This document shows, piece by piece, positions 25,280 through 37,700 of a stretch of DNA of 64,000 nt (positions within the stretch are counted from its first letter, which is position 1; every line of letters begins with the position of its first letter). The notes under the pieces were generated by a model. It saw only the letters and a list, made by a program, of their open reading frames with translations. It searched no databases and had not been told where the DNA came from. Location: contig OZ234500.1 of assembly GCA_965153455.1 (NCBI GenBank), forward strand, positions 11,532,001 through 11,596,000, read 5' to 3'. The DNA comes from Sphagnum compactum (Eukaryota > Bryophyta > Sphagnopsida > Sphagnales). The translations under genes were made by a program, and so were the position numbers.

Positions 25280-26770
25280 GATGGGGAAAAAAAAAGCCAC
25301 AACAAACCATGAGCAATACTGTAATGCTGGTTATAACTCATGCTGCTGCAACTGATCATTGGTTACTACTACTGCCCTCCATCATCATATATACTCCGAG
25401 CTTCATGATTCATGTCTACAGTAATTCTAATACTCTGAACAACATGATTTTTATGACATCATCATAGAAACTAGTACCAGTTTGTATTTCTCGTGTAATC
25501 CAATACCAGTTGCAGCTTATATGTAAGTGTACATGCAAGTATGTCTCAAGTGGGATTTTGTGAAGTTTTTCTGCACTCCTTTGGATTGCAATGAATATGC
25601 CACTTTCCGTCTGTACTCTTGTCTTTGATCTACATTCAAATACATGTTTTCTTGGCAAGACTGCGCTTGATCATGGCACAAAGCTTTTAATAGAATTATT
25701 AGGTTTTTGCCAAATTGAATGCAAATGAACACTAGACTTCCAGACATGTCTGTTGCATTATTAACCATAGTAACTCAAACATCAGTTGCTCCATGCCTTC
25801 TGAAAAGGTTTGCTTCTTTCTCTTTTTTTTCTGTCAATTTTTTGTGTAGAATCAATTGGAGGGGCTTTTGTTATGGCAGCTTAGGGTGCAATTTGGAGAA
25901 AGACATGGAATTGAGGGCACTTACATTGAAGTGAAATTTGATAATCCAAACATTTGTATCATTTTGGGATCCTGAAAGTTCAGTTGTGGATTTTGGAAAC
26001 TCCTGGACTAATTTGCACGAAGTGTAAACCTGTATGAATCTGGAATCAATCAAGGTGATAAAATGATCATAAAACCTGCTGGCTTTTTTCTAGTGTAACA
26101 ACACCCACTTCCATGGGCATTTTGTTTTTCGAAATGCCTGCCAGTTTTCTTTAAAGAATTCTTGACCAGGTACTCACTTGGTATTGTAGGAAATTCTTGT
26201 TTTTGAAAAACCGTCTGGTGATCTTTACACTGTGTAAAGCCCATGGACTCGAGCTTCATAGAAATTCAGGATTGCCTCATCTCTCTTCTAGTTCAGTAAA
26301 GCCCCAGTCCTGATGCATTACCCTACACATAATGAAGTCTAAAGCATGACGCTTTTGGGGAGTAGGCTGATGAGGGCTAACCTCGTGTTGTTACAATTTG
26401 GATTGATATTATAACTGTGCATGCTTCCTAAGAATGTTAGTATAATAGATACTAGTATTTTCTATACGGGCACGCACTCCGGTGCCCGACAAGATGTTTT
26501 GATTTGCAATCTGGAAGATAGATGAAGCTTTCTAACCATTTTCAAGATTCTAATATCCCGGTTCATCAATCTGCTTTACAAGTGTTGTATACTAGAATTC
26601 GAATCGTACTTAAATTGAAGTTTTCTAGATGATTGACCACTAAAAGACTATACATTTAAGCAAGAAAGGTTACATTGGGAGCACATGATGTGTGTGCCAT
26701 GTATTGACAAAGTGGTTTTAGAGAGTAATTCATTGTTTGAAGTTATAGGGTTAAAAACCTAATACACATA
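25280..26770. other. 3' flank of the aquaporin gene and intergenic DNA
   Basis: The first few hundred bases probably hold the aquaporin 3' UTR; no single polyadenylation site can be fixed. Beyond about 25.7 kb no coding region or repeat is recognised. Confidence 0.45.
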
Positions 26771-26775
26771 TATGC

Positions 26776-26824
26776 TTTTTTGGCTGTTATGAAACATTTG
26801 GACAGTTTCATAACAGCCAAAAAA
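26776..26824. repeat. Perfect 20-bp inverted repeat with 9-base spacer
   Basis: TTTTTTGGCTGTTATGAAAC at 26776-26795 is followed after ATTTGGACA by its exact reverse complement at 26805-26824. Pairing stops abruptly on both sides. It could be a small hairpin RNA, a terminal inverted-repeat relic or a cruciform. No gene surrounds it. Confidence 0.85.
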
Positions 26825-27780
26825 CACATGACCAAGGTAATGTCAGGATTCCTACTCTTCTCCCTAGGTAATGCTCAAGGATCCACCATTCTTCTCATTC
26901 CCTAAGTTGGGCAAATTGTATAATAACATTATGGCCACTTTAGACCAAGTCCACGGTCCAAAATCACAAGGACCAATTTGAAGTCAATTGTATCCTTGAG
27001 TTGGACTCTTTTTCACATCAACTAAATAGTTTTTTCTTGACATACAATGGTTATCTAAAGGCCTTAGGTCCAATTAATAAGAACACATAATACAACATGT
27101 GAGAGGATGACGTACGATGGTTGTCTAAAGGCCTTGGGTTCAATTAATAAAAACAAATAATAGAGCGTGTGAGGAGGTTGATCTTTTCTCCTCTTTTTCT
27201 TCCTCTCCCTCCGTCCCATGTTCTTCTTCTTACTTTTTGCCATAGGCACAATACATTGGCACTGGTCCTAGTGTTTACTATGGCCATGCATCAAGTCATT
27301 TCACAAATTGTTTCAATTCAATGGTTAGTTATTGGACAACATTCAAGTATGATGAAAACATTTGTTATATTTTGTGAAGTTTGTTGATAGGCACTAAAGA
27401 ATTAGCAACATACAAAAAATAAATGAGAAGGTGGTACAATACATGAAAAATCAACCCTTTGAAAGATTTTCCAAGAAAATGTTTTGATAATGTAGAAGGT
27501 TAAGCTAAAACACATTGATTGATTGACTAGGATTACATAAGTCCGAGTCTTGAATGAAAAAATACAAACACTAAAATAAACATCCATGGAAAAGCTAGAG
27601 TAACAATGGTTCTTGCAAGATTAACCAAAATTCATTGCAAATGTGTGGAGAGAATTATATAACATTGCAAAACATATGTGCATCAAAAGAATTTTGTCTC
27701 ACAATAAAAGAAGACTTGAAACCATTAGCAATACTATAAGAAAATGAAAAAAATCATTGCTAGTTTTGAAAGCTTAAATG
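26825..27780. other. Intergenic DNA
   Basis: No gene recognised. The phrase AAAGGCCTT(A/G)GGT(C/T)CAATTAATAA occurs twice (27057 and 27127), together with ATACAATGGTT/GTACGATGGTT, showing a 70-bp direct duplication. Confidence 0.45.
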
Positions 27781-28600
27781 AAATTCATCACATTTCAGGT
27801 GCCTTACATGTTGGTCAATATATTCCAAATATTGTACTTAAAATAGACCCAAAATCATGTTATTGTTGCAAAAGGTTTTTACTCCACATTGATTTAAAGA
27901 GTTGTAGTTTAAAAGTGTAGATTTTGAGATTATGATTATGGTGAATACAAGTAGCAACTATTCATAATTGGGCTCTTTTTAAAAATAAAAATTTAGTCAT
28001 GAAGTTTATTGAAAGACAAATTTTTATCTTACAAGTTAATATGAGATGTCATTATCCAATGCAACCATGGTTTAACTCCCTCCTCAAAGGTGAGAAAGAT
28101 GAATTATCAATATTCAAAACAGATTCACATTTTATACAATTAAAACAAGATTTTATAGGATTTTTTTTTGCAATGTTAAAATATAGTTTTAATATTTTAT
28201 GGAAAATTTTATTTCCATTATGCCACATGCTAGATTTGGTGAGTGCTTGCATATGTTTGCACAACATATGTGCATTATCAACTTTAATGGCTTTGTTATG
28301 GACTATGCCAAGTTGGGGGTTCAAATAAAAGCTTAAGTAAAAGAAAATATATAATGTTTGACGACGTGAAAAAGTTGATATTTCTAAGGTGGTTAAAGAA
28401 GCAAATTAAAGAAATGAAAAGATTATAAAACCCAAAGTAGTGGATGATGATAGAACTAATATAGAGGACATAAAACGTTAAAGTGAAAATGAAAATGTGT
28501 TAAGAATTGTTGAAAAACCCCAAACACGAAATCAAAAGAAGAAAAGATCAACAAAAATGTTGATAACTCATGATGAGGTTGTAACAAACAACTTCATTAG
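27780..28600 (+). pseudogene. Decayed PIF/Harbinger transposase (DDE_Tnp_4 / HARBI1-like nuclease) fragment
   Basis: Pieces of the C-terminal half of a Harbinger-type transposase can be read in shifting frames. Around 28000-28330 one frame gives HYPMQPWFNSLLKGEKDELS, then AMLKYSFNILWKILFPLCHM and LVSACICLHNIC. These correspond to the family's 'PW..(S/T)P', 'ERAFG.LK.R..IL' and 'VP.lV.ACi.LHN.Ci' regions. Upstream, CYCCKRFLLHIDLKSCS resembles the region around the second catalytic Asp. Stops interrupt it, and the place where the catalytic Glu should lie reads through a T-run (GFFF), so it is inactive. The N-terminal part was not found. Such an enzyme class mobilises TTA/TAA-target MITEs like those in this window, but this relic need not be their source. 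Confidence 0.65.
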
Positions 28601-31600
28601 AATCAATTTGAAAAAAATGGCAATGTTGCCTTCTTGAATGCATTTGATTATTGATCAAATTTTGATGAATGATTCAAAGTTCAAATGTTATAACTTAAAG
28701 TTTATTTATGAGACATACAATTTGAACATCCATACTTTAAAATAAGGCATTTGTTTTTACAAATCATTATGACATTATTTTCATTATCTAATCATGGTAA
28801 CATTATCGTAAAGTGTTCACACACATTTGATTTTTTACTTGTTTTGTCTTCTACCTTCATTTGGATTAAGAACTTTATCCATTAGCTCCTTTAAACCTCT
28901 ATCATTTGTAAAAAACATCACATGGTTTATCATATTTTCACTTCAATGCCACCAACTATCCAATGCACATAGATGGGACATTCATAACAATCATCACTTG
29001 AAATGTCATTCACAATCTTGTCATACTATATTTAAATTGCATTGAATTTTCACTTGTAAGTAGTTTGAATCCTTGAAAGACCATGCATAAAAATCAACAT
29101 TCAATTGTGTCATTTCAATCTTATATCAACTAACCCTAAACTATGATGGAAATTAAGAGTCCTTTCAAAGGACCCAAATGATAACCATCACATAAGTGAA
29201 AATATTATTACAATCCTTCAAGGATGGAAATAAAATATTTAAAAGGTAGCAAAGAATAATAATAGTCCAATAGCAAAAGGAACCATGGCAAGTGTGAAAG
29301 TAACCCAATAACAAGATAATTATTAAAGTTGACACAAAAGAAGAAAGGAATTATTGAAGTTGAACCACTAATGTATAATAACTATAATATTGAAAATTCT
29401 AAGGTAAAAACCCATTACAATTTAGTTTACATGTAAATTCAAATATTATACCAATTTTGCATTATAGTGGTGAGAATGTAATTTTATTCGAAAACCTAGC
29501 TAAGTGAAAGCATGTTAGAAGGGACCCACTTTAAGCAAAAAATGGTGATTATAACCAGTATGAAGGTCTACAATGAAGTTTTTCTAGGTGACAACATTTT
29601 AGCAATCTTAAAATCAAGCAAAAATCTTTTGGAATGTGTAAGACAACTTTTATAATTCAACGTTCCCTTTAAATCAAAATTAACTTTGATTCAATGGTCT
29701 AATTAATAAAAGGATTGAGTACAATCAATGTACACATAACATATAACATATAGTTTTTTTTACAACTATAGGATGTCATGCTAGGTGACATGTTCCATTA
29801 ATAAGGAAACCAAAATCCAAAACAAAAAACACGTTCAATTCAATGATGTTATCCTCTTTAATTATCAATGTTTTGTTGATGAAAATATTTAGTAATAAAA
29901 TTGTAATGTCTTATAAACATTAAAAAATCACATATGGTGATCAAAATGTCCTAGCACATTTAACAAGTTTCCCAAATTTTGACGGATTTCCTATTCTTAT
30001 ATCATTGTCATTTTTCAACTAAAATTTCATGCAAAAAATCACATATAACCTCATTTTTGAAATATATTTATCATTTTTCATGTTTTGTGATATGTATTAA
30101 TTTGGTCCAAATATATTCATCCCATATAAAATCATCATCTTTTGTTGATTAATTAATTTTTTGATTAAGTCAAGTTCCAAACTTTTCAAATCTATCCAAA
30201 GTTGTCATTAAGTTTAGTGTACACATCTTGTCAAAATTTTCAAATGTAGAAAATTATACTTTGTGATTACGATTTTGGGGACTTAAATGTGCTTTCAACC
30301 ATGAGCCTTTTTAAAATGTAGTTGTTGGGTGCCTTACAAGGTGTAATATGTGTTCTAACGACAACGTGTAGCCCAAATTTGTTTTTAGTTATAATTCAAA
30401 GTTTATTGTGTGAAAAGGGTGTTGTTTATCTATATCCAAGCACCGAAAATCGAGTCACATTTTTTTTTTTATCATTCACTAGAGTAAAATCCTATTTGTG
30501 GAGGCAATGACAACTATGGTGCAAGTTATGAAAGAGTGAAACTCTTGGGATACGCTTGGTTGTTTGTTGTTTTTTTTATGTGTGTGGTTGTTATTTGTTG
30601 ATGATAGAGTGAAAAGAGTTGTTAACGGTGATAAATGCCAAAGTTTTCTAATAGTTAAAGATCAAATTTTCTATTATTATTTTATTTTTTGGATTGTGTT
30701 TTTTAGGCGGATGTTGTTGATTTTTTTAAAGGAGTTCAAATTGTGAATGATGGGACAAATGCCCAAATTTTGTTGAGGCTCTATTCACCTCTCATATTCG
30801 AAATTTCTGTTACGCATATGAAAAAATGAACAACAGTTTGGATATTCTAAAATCCTTATAAGCATTCCATGGAAAGGATGACGAACTCAAAAGGGTCAGA
30901 AGGTTGATATGGGTGTGATTTATTTAAACCATGTTTGGTATATATGGTTTGTTTTATGCGTTGATATACATAAAGGATTCAAGTACTTGAGAGATTGAGA
31001 TCTTCAAGTGTGAAAATTTGGGTTCTAAAAAGAGATTGCTAATGCCAAGGGTTTGGGTGTTAAGCTTGTTTGTATCATCATAGAATGTTGTCCAATGTTT
31101 GTTAGAAGTGCAATTTGAGGATTGGAATGGACATGTGGTTGGAAGTTGTGGTATCTTTGTCAAGGGAAAACACACCAAAAAGATCATAGTAGCTTGCATG
31201 AGAAGGGATCCAAAGTGAATTGGTCCAATTGAATGCTTAAGCCATGGTCATACTTGAGCATTGAACAATAACAAGTTGTATGAAAGTCATAGTTGGAGAT
31301 ATGTGTATCCAAATATGTTTTAGGTGAACAACATGGTATTGTAAATTTTGGAGCATTTGTTTGTTGTAGTCGCCTCATTTTTTTCATTACAAAGGAACAT
31401 TTTGAAAAACAAAATGATCACAACAATTGACATTTTGATATTTTTTTTATGACCATTTTGAAACGCCCACTTTACGGGCATTGGGTGGGCACTTTGTTTT
31501 TCAAAACATTTATTGTTGTTTTTTTTCTCGTGACACTTGGTGGACTAGGTATCTTTCAGGTATCACATGATTTTAAAAAAAAATGCAATGATTTTCACAT

Positions 31601-34190
31601 CATGTAAAACCTTCAACAACTTTTATGATAATTTGGCCCCCCCTTGAATTTTAGCCTACAATTTATGCAACAAAATTCTTAAAACTATTACAAATGGTAA
31701 TCAAACACAATAAACATAATATCTAATAGTGGGTACCCCAATTCCCATACAAAACACAATTGCATTTGGATCTTAGTTCTTTAGTTACCATAAAATACTA
31801 TTCATGTATGTCCATTATCAAATTTAGTATAAAACTTTCAAAAATTGACAACTAAATATGGAAATATGTTTTGAATTATTGGTAGATTGGCGCCCAATAC
31901 TATTGAAACTAATAAAGTCACACACATGAAACATGCATACAAATTGTTTTTGATTTTGTTATGTGTTTTGAATTTGGATTCCTATAACAAAATGTCCTAC
32001 AACATGCATATACACTAAAAGAAAATTTCTACACACCAACCATTTTTGCAATTACGATTTTAATCATCCCACATGACAATCAATCAATCACAATTGGGTA
32101 TAGTTGTACGTTCAACTACATCAAGATAGCAATGATTGTTGTGTGATTCTTCCTTTTTAAGATCACATTTAATCCAAATTTTGACATTGTAAAATTTAAT
32201 CGGAGGTTTTCTAGGTGAGGCTTGAACTTGGTTTTCTCAATTTAAAAATTCTTTGGTTTCAATTTTATACATTTTTCCAAATTCAAAAACCTCCAAGCCT
32301 ATTAAAAAATAGGTCCAATTCCATGTACACACTACACACTCCCAAATGCTAAAGATTGTAAGGTACAAAAGTTACATCAAATTAAAACAAAGGTCTATGT
32401 AGGCGCACACTTGAACAAGCAATTATAACTACTATTTAATTATAAAGTTCAAACAACTTATTAAACTTTCTTTTAAAATCAAGTTTCGTAGGGTTAGGGT
32501 TTAATCCTACTAAAATTCAACCCATTTTTCAAGATTTTTTTTTTCACAGTTTTGGATCTAGCAAAAAACTAGTTCCATGGTTTCATTCTTGTATTGGTTC
32601 CAACAAAAGGGTGTCAACTTGGGCCCTAGTCACAAGACCTTAAACCTAAGTTTTCCCTCACAAACCAAATACCCTCCCAACACTAGTAGCAACCAAATTT
32701 TCAATTGCATATGCAAATGTGTTGTGCATATGTTAGAGATTGGATTGAAGCAAGATGAAAGTTACCAACAGTTGTTCACGTATAGTCATGCATTCAATGC
32801 CAGATCATAATTAACAACTACTATTTTTTTCTACTATTATGCAATAAGTATTAAAAATTGGCTAGTAAAAATCCAACATCATCATCTTGCAGTCCAATTC
32901 TTCACCCATTTTCAACAAAATAAAACAATCGGCAAAGAAATTGGACCATGTAGAAGTGGGATCCCAGACCCAGGCAGTGACATAGTATGGAATGTTCTTT
33001 GACAATTTCATTCATGATTATGTAATTACATTACTACTTTTTGAGTTTCCAAAGGAAAAACCAAGAGAAAATTCAGTTATTTCAATGTTGAATGGTGAAT
33101 CCCTGAGGATCTACAAATCCCACAAATGGAAGAGCACACTTTACATAGTTAAGCAAAAACGGGATCAGAAAACACACCATGTTTCTCTGTTGACATGTTT
33201 GAGACATGCCAAACTGATCTGTCTATTTCAGTGCAGCTGCCAATTGCACAATGGGTTTGGTTGCAGTAATGCTGACTACAAGGGTTCCTGATTATAGCCA
33301 GGGTAGTACGCAGTGCCCAATTGTAAGTCCAATAATTGGGGAACTGTCTAGGGACAGAGTTTCATGGGGAGATTGTATATCACAGTAGAATTTAAAGATG
33401 CAGCTTGTGGTATGGTGTGCCACTGTGCCTTTATCAATCATGTGGCAAATATAAGCATTCCAATGTTCAGTTGGCCAGGTTGTGTGCATGTTAAAGGACA
33501 GCTTACCGAGATAAACACTGAAGGTGGGTCTCCTCATACTCATGTCCCTGTCCATCACAAAAAGAAACAATCAAGACTCACAAGTCAATTTTGGTGCCTC
33601 AGTGCAAGCTGTGTATGCAAACTTGCTTTTTGCTTTTTTTCAACCAGAAAAATTAAATAGCGCACAGTTGCCAATTCAAAAGGGTGCCCAATGACCAACC
33701 ACCTGACAAGACAATAGCATGTGTGAAGATGTGAGCAAATAACAAAGTCTAGGACAAACATTACAAGCATGAATACAGAGCATGACATACTGCATGATGA
33801 AGATTCATGTTCTGCATGAACAGCTTGCCAGTGAAATGATGGTGATTAGAGCCCCTGCAAATGTGACCTGCCTTCATGCTTCTGCAACTGCAAATAGATC
33901 TGCAACAACAGACATTATCTTAAAACAATCATAGTCAGCATATGAGGCACATTGGAAGCAGCATAAAGGCAGAGTTATGTTTTTACCTGTGACTAGATGA
34001 TACATAAGTTCAAAGTTTTTGGTATGCATTAATTAAACTCCAGACCCCATAAGCAACTCTTGCTCTTACTATCTTATCAATTGGAGTTCCCACTTTCAGA
34101 AAAAGGGTGTTACTATGTGTCACCAAAATCAAGAGTTTCCACCATGGTTTTGAAAAAGGTGATTTGAACCTTCAAGTAAGCAAGATGTTG
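28601..34190. other. Long gene-poor AT-rich region
   Basis: About 5.6 kb in which I support no gene. Small open frames (for example 30322-30510, 32577-32810, 33364-33660) have no motifs, start context or splice partners. Some CACCCA/TGGGTG palindromic words occur near 31480. From about 33 kb base composition becomes less AT-rich as the kinesin locus approaches. Confidence 0.45.
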
Positions 34191-34670
34191 TTTGCTCTCT
34201 AACAGATCAGCACTATATTCTGACAAAATTTCTCAAACATTCCACAGAATTCTGCCAGAATCACCACTACATACCTGATGTCCCTATTAGAGTTGAAAGG
34301 TAAGACAGCCTCATATGCCTCCCCGTATACCACATGCTCAAGAAAATTACCTGCAAGAATTGAACCAGGACACCAATCATGGCATAAGGAAACCAATTTC
34401 CAGATGGAATAAAGCTAGCAAGAGGCACCCACTCTGAAAATACTAAGAAACAATGACTGGGAAGTGAAAGATGCATTGAAAAGGGTCAAGAAAAGCATAC
34501 CCAGTTGCATGTTGGAGAGACAGTTGCAAACTTGAACATTGAGAGAAGTTCTCTTTGGACTCTCTTTCAATGTGGTCACAGTCCACCTTCTTTCTGCCCT
34601 TGCCACCCTCCTACTCAGGAGATCAGTAGTTGTGAGGGTGCAACAACCAGCTGCTGCTCCTGAACTTGGG
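34191..34670 (-). other. Possible minus-strand exons of unknown identity downstream of the kinesin
   Basis: An 83-bp stretch (34433-34351) has a strong acceptor (TTAGTATTTTCAG) and donor (CAG followed by GTAATT), and reads EWVPLASFIPSGNWFPYAMI and onward in phase with an upstream open frame at about 34660-34515 ending in a GTATGC donor. A third candidate near 34310-34270 reads YGEAYEAVLPFNSNRDIR before GTATGT. I recognise no protein family. They could be divergent 3' exons of the kinesin transcript, a separate small gene, or chance. Confidence 0.25.
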
Positions 34671-34722
34671 TGGAATTGATTCTGATTGCAAGCCCTTCAC
34701 TGCTTTGTTTCTGCTGACAGGA

Positions 34723-37700
34723 TCAGACTAATTCACCTGCTTCTTTCTCAAGTCTATCTGCCCCTAGTGACAGCAATGGAGAACTTAATGCCACTGAGAT
34801 CTGGAGTAAGCCTGTCAACAGACACGCTGCAGTTATCTGCTTTCTGCCATAGTGATGAGAGAATTTTTTGTGGTCAGATTGTATGTGTGGTTCCAGCTGC
34901 TTCCATTTCTGCATGCGAGTCTGTTGGATCATTTGTATACTCCCATCAGCTGCATTTGCAAGTGTTTCAAGGTTTGCTATCAACCTGTCCCTCTCTCCCT
35001 GAGCAGCCCATATAAATTCATCAGTAACAGTATGAACTGGGGTCATTATGAAAAGGTCATTATTCCCCTTGACTGTGGCAACAAACATTCCACACACTTA
35101 AAAGTGGAAAAGCCTAAGAAAAAAGAGAAACAATGATGCTAGACACAAAATGTGTTGTGGATAATACAGTAGGGACATGGAGCCAACTCAAAGACTCTTT
35201 CCCAAATGAAATGCAAAACTTTACCTGCAAAGATTGCTTTTCTTCTTCCAGTTCCTCAAGCTTCCTCTCATATTGCAGCCTTAGGTATACAGGATCAAAG
35301 CTCTGAAATATCTTCATCTCAGCCTGCATCACAACAGGAAAAACTAAGAACAGCGATTCTCCGACTCTGTAGCAATGCAGAGATCCCTGTGGTATCCAGT
35401 GAATGCTATATGGCCAGAGGGCATAGCTGCAGAGTCCTTTGAGTAGGAACGTAACATAAGGCAAGTTCACCCAAAGAGAAACAAGTAGCAGGGAAGAGGA
35501 TCTCAGACATACTCACCTCTTTTTTCTGAAGGCTTAAGAACTGCATCACACATACTCACCTCTTTTTTCTGAAGGCGTATGGTAAGCTCTCGAAGCTGTT
35601 TGCAAAGATTCTCTTTGGCCACCACAACAGTCTCAGTTTCACCAGAAGGATCACCTGTGTGCATAGACAAAAAATTCACAAATGAATATTTCATAGTTTA
35701 AAGAAGAAAGAAGAGCATCCCATTAACAACATACAGGAATTACAGATATCTTACCAGCTGGTAAGAAAATTCTTCCATCAACGTGTGTGGTTTCAAAGTC
35801 AAGTCCTGAAGCACTGTCTCCAAAGCTGACAGAGGAATGAGAAGAAACGGGCCTTGAGGACTGGACGGATGGAAACCTTGAATTCTGGATTTGAAGCAGT
35901 TCACACTCCAATTCCTGAATTCTTGTAACATAATCTTTCAGCAAGCTTCCAGTCTGCAGCATCATATCAATCACACATTAGTGTGCTGCTTTAATAGTAA
36001 AAGGTTTTAATCCATGTGGCAAGTGAAGGATGCCAAGCTGTGAAGAGAGCAGTGAAATGGCCTTTGACGAAATCAAGGCAATCCATATAATACCAAGAAA
36101 ATTGACTGGGTCGCACCGAACATACCTGGCCATCGACATCTCCGTCAAGTTCTTCAAAGGTCTTGCCAGCACGAAGCTTCTCAAGTTTCAACTTCAACTT
36201 ATCGCGCTCAACCTGAATTCAGTGCAAAGAACATAAGTGAGAACAGAGGGTGGTTTCCCTTTCCACTCATCATGCCAACCAGAATTATGACAACCTCAAA
36301 TCTGAAAGAAGTGCAGGTCCTCTATTATTCTCTAGCATCAGCACTTTCCAGACTATCACTCTGGATGATTCATAGGATTCAACACTATATGGACTAGAAA
36401 ATGAGATGGGTCAGGCCAATCACCTGTGAATGCACAGCAGTTTGAGCCAATGATTCGAGTTGCTCATGAGCCTCTAGCAGTTCTTTCCGAAGGTCCATAT
36501 TGCTAGCTTCAAGCCATGCTATCTTCTGCTTCATCACCTGCACAGAACCCATACAGTAGCAGCACCCAACAGTCAATTGTGGACTCCAAAATTACATCTT
36601 CACCTGATGGAATCACAGCAAATGACTCACAGCATTGGAGATAGAATGGAAAAAAAATTGACAGGCTAAAATAGCTTGATACTTATCCTGCATACCTGCA
36701 CTTCTGTGGAGGATGGCCCTCCAGCACGTGCACAGAGGAGTTCTGCCTGCATAAGTTCTAATTGCTGACGCATCTGCTGCATCTCTGCAGCCATTGGATC
36801 ACGGTTAACCTGCACCACTGACCAATTGAATGATTACTCTATAGTTAAGATAGCCCATCTTCTGGTCACACACAAGCTCATCCACTCCAAGTGTAGTTGG
36901 TGACAAAACCCCATGAGAAACATCAAATCAAGAAGATGGCATTGTCCAGATTACATGGCCCTGTCTGACAATTGAAGAACAAATCAGTATGACCTATCTG
37001 CAACTATACTTGTGGAAAAAATTGCACCAGTTTTCATAATGCCATGCACTCTAATGACAACAATAGATACCAGGCAAGGGGTACACATTGATATGGTCAG
37101 ATTCATCACACACCATTGGCTTGTTTTGGATGTTACGGGCTCGGTTGGCATATTTCAAGGTATTCAAGGTCTCTTCGGTGTTTGAATCTGCTGGACTCAC
37201 ACAAGCTGCATGAGAAAATGAAGACAAATTAGTGGAAGAGCATGAAACAAAAGAATCTGTTGTCAAAAAAGCTGAGGCCAGCTATATTTCGAAGGGTCAT
37301 TGTAAGTGACCCACCAATCATAACAGTCCTGCTATTTCCTCCTAGTGAATCCTGAAAAGCCCAACAATCTTTCACAGAGTCAAATCATTATACCTTTGGT
37401 GAAGCATTGCAAGCTAGAAAAAGGGTCCAGGCTGATCATAACTGCAAACTTACATTATCTTTGATAACATAGATAGTGATTGTACATTATACACAATGTC
37501 TCAAGTGTGAATAGTGCTTAGCCCCTGTGCACGAAAGACATCCTCAGTCAACTAGAAAAACAAATGAGACACTAAATATACAACCCAATCAAGAAGTAGA
37601 ACAAATTTTAAGCAAAAGATTGCCTGTAAGAGTCGAGTGAGTTTGCTGTCACGATAGGGTACATGCCCTCCATCTCTACGCTTCTTGTCATCACCTAATG

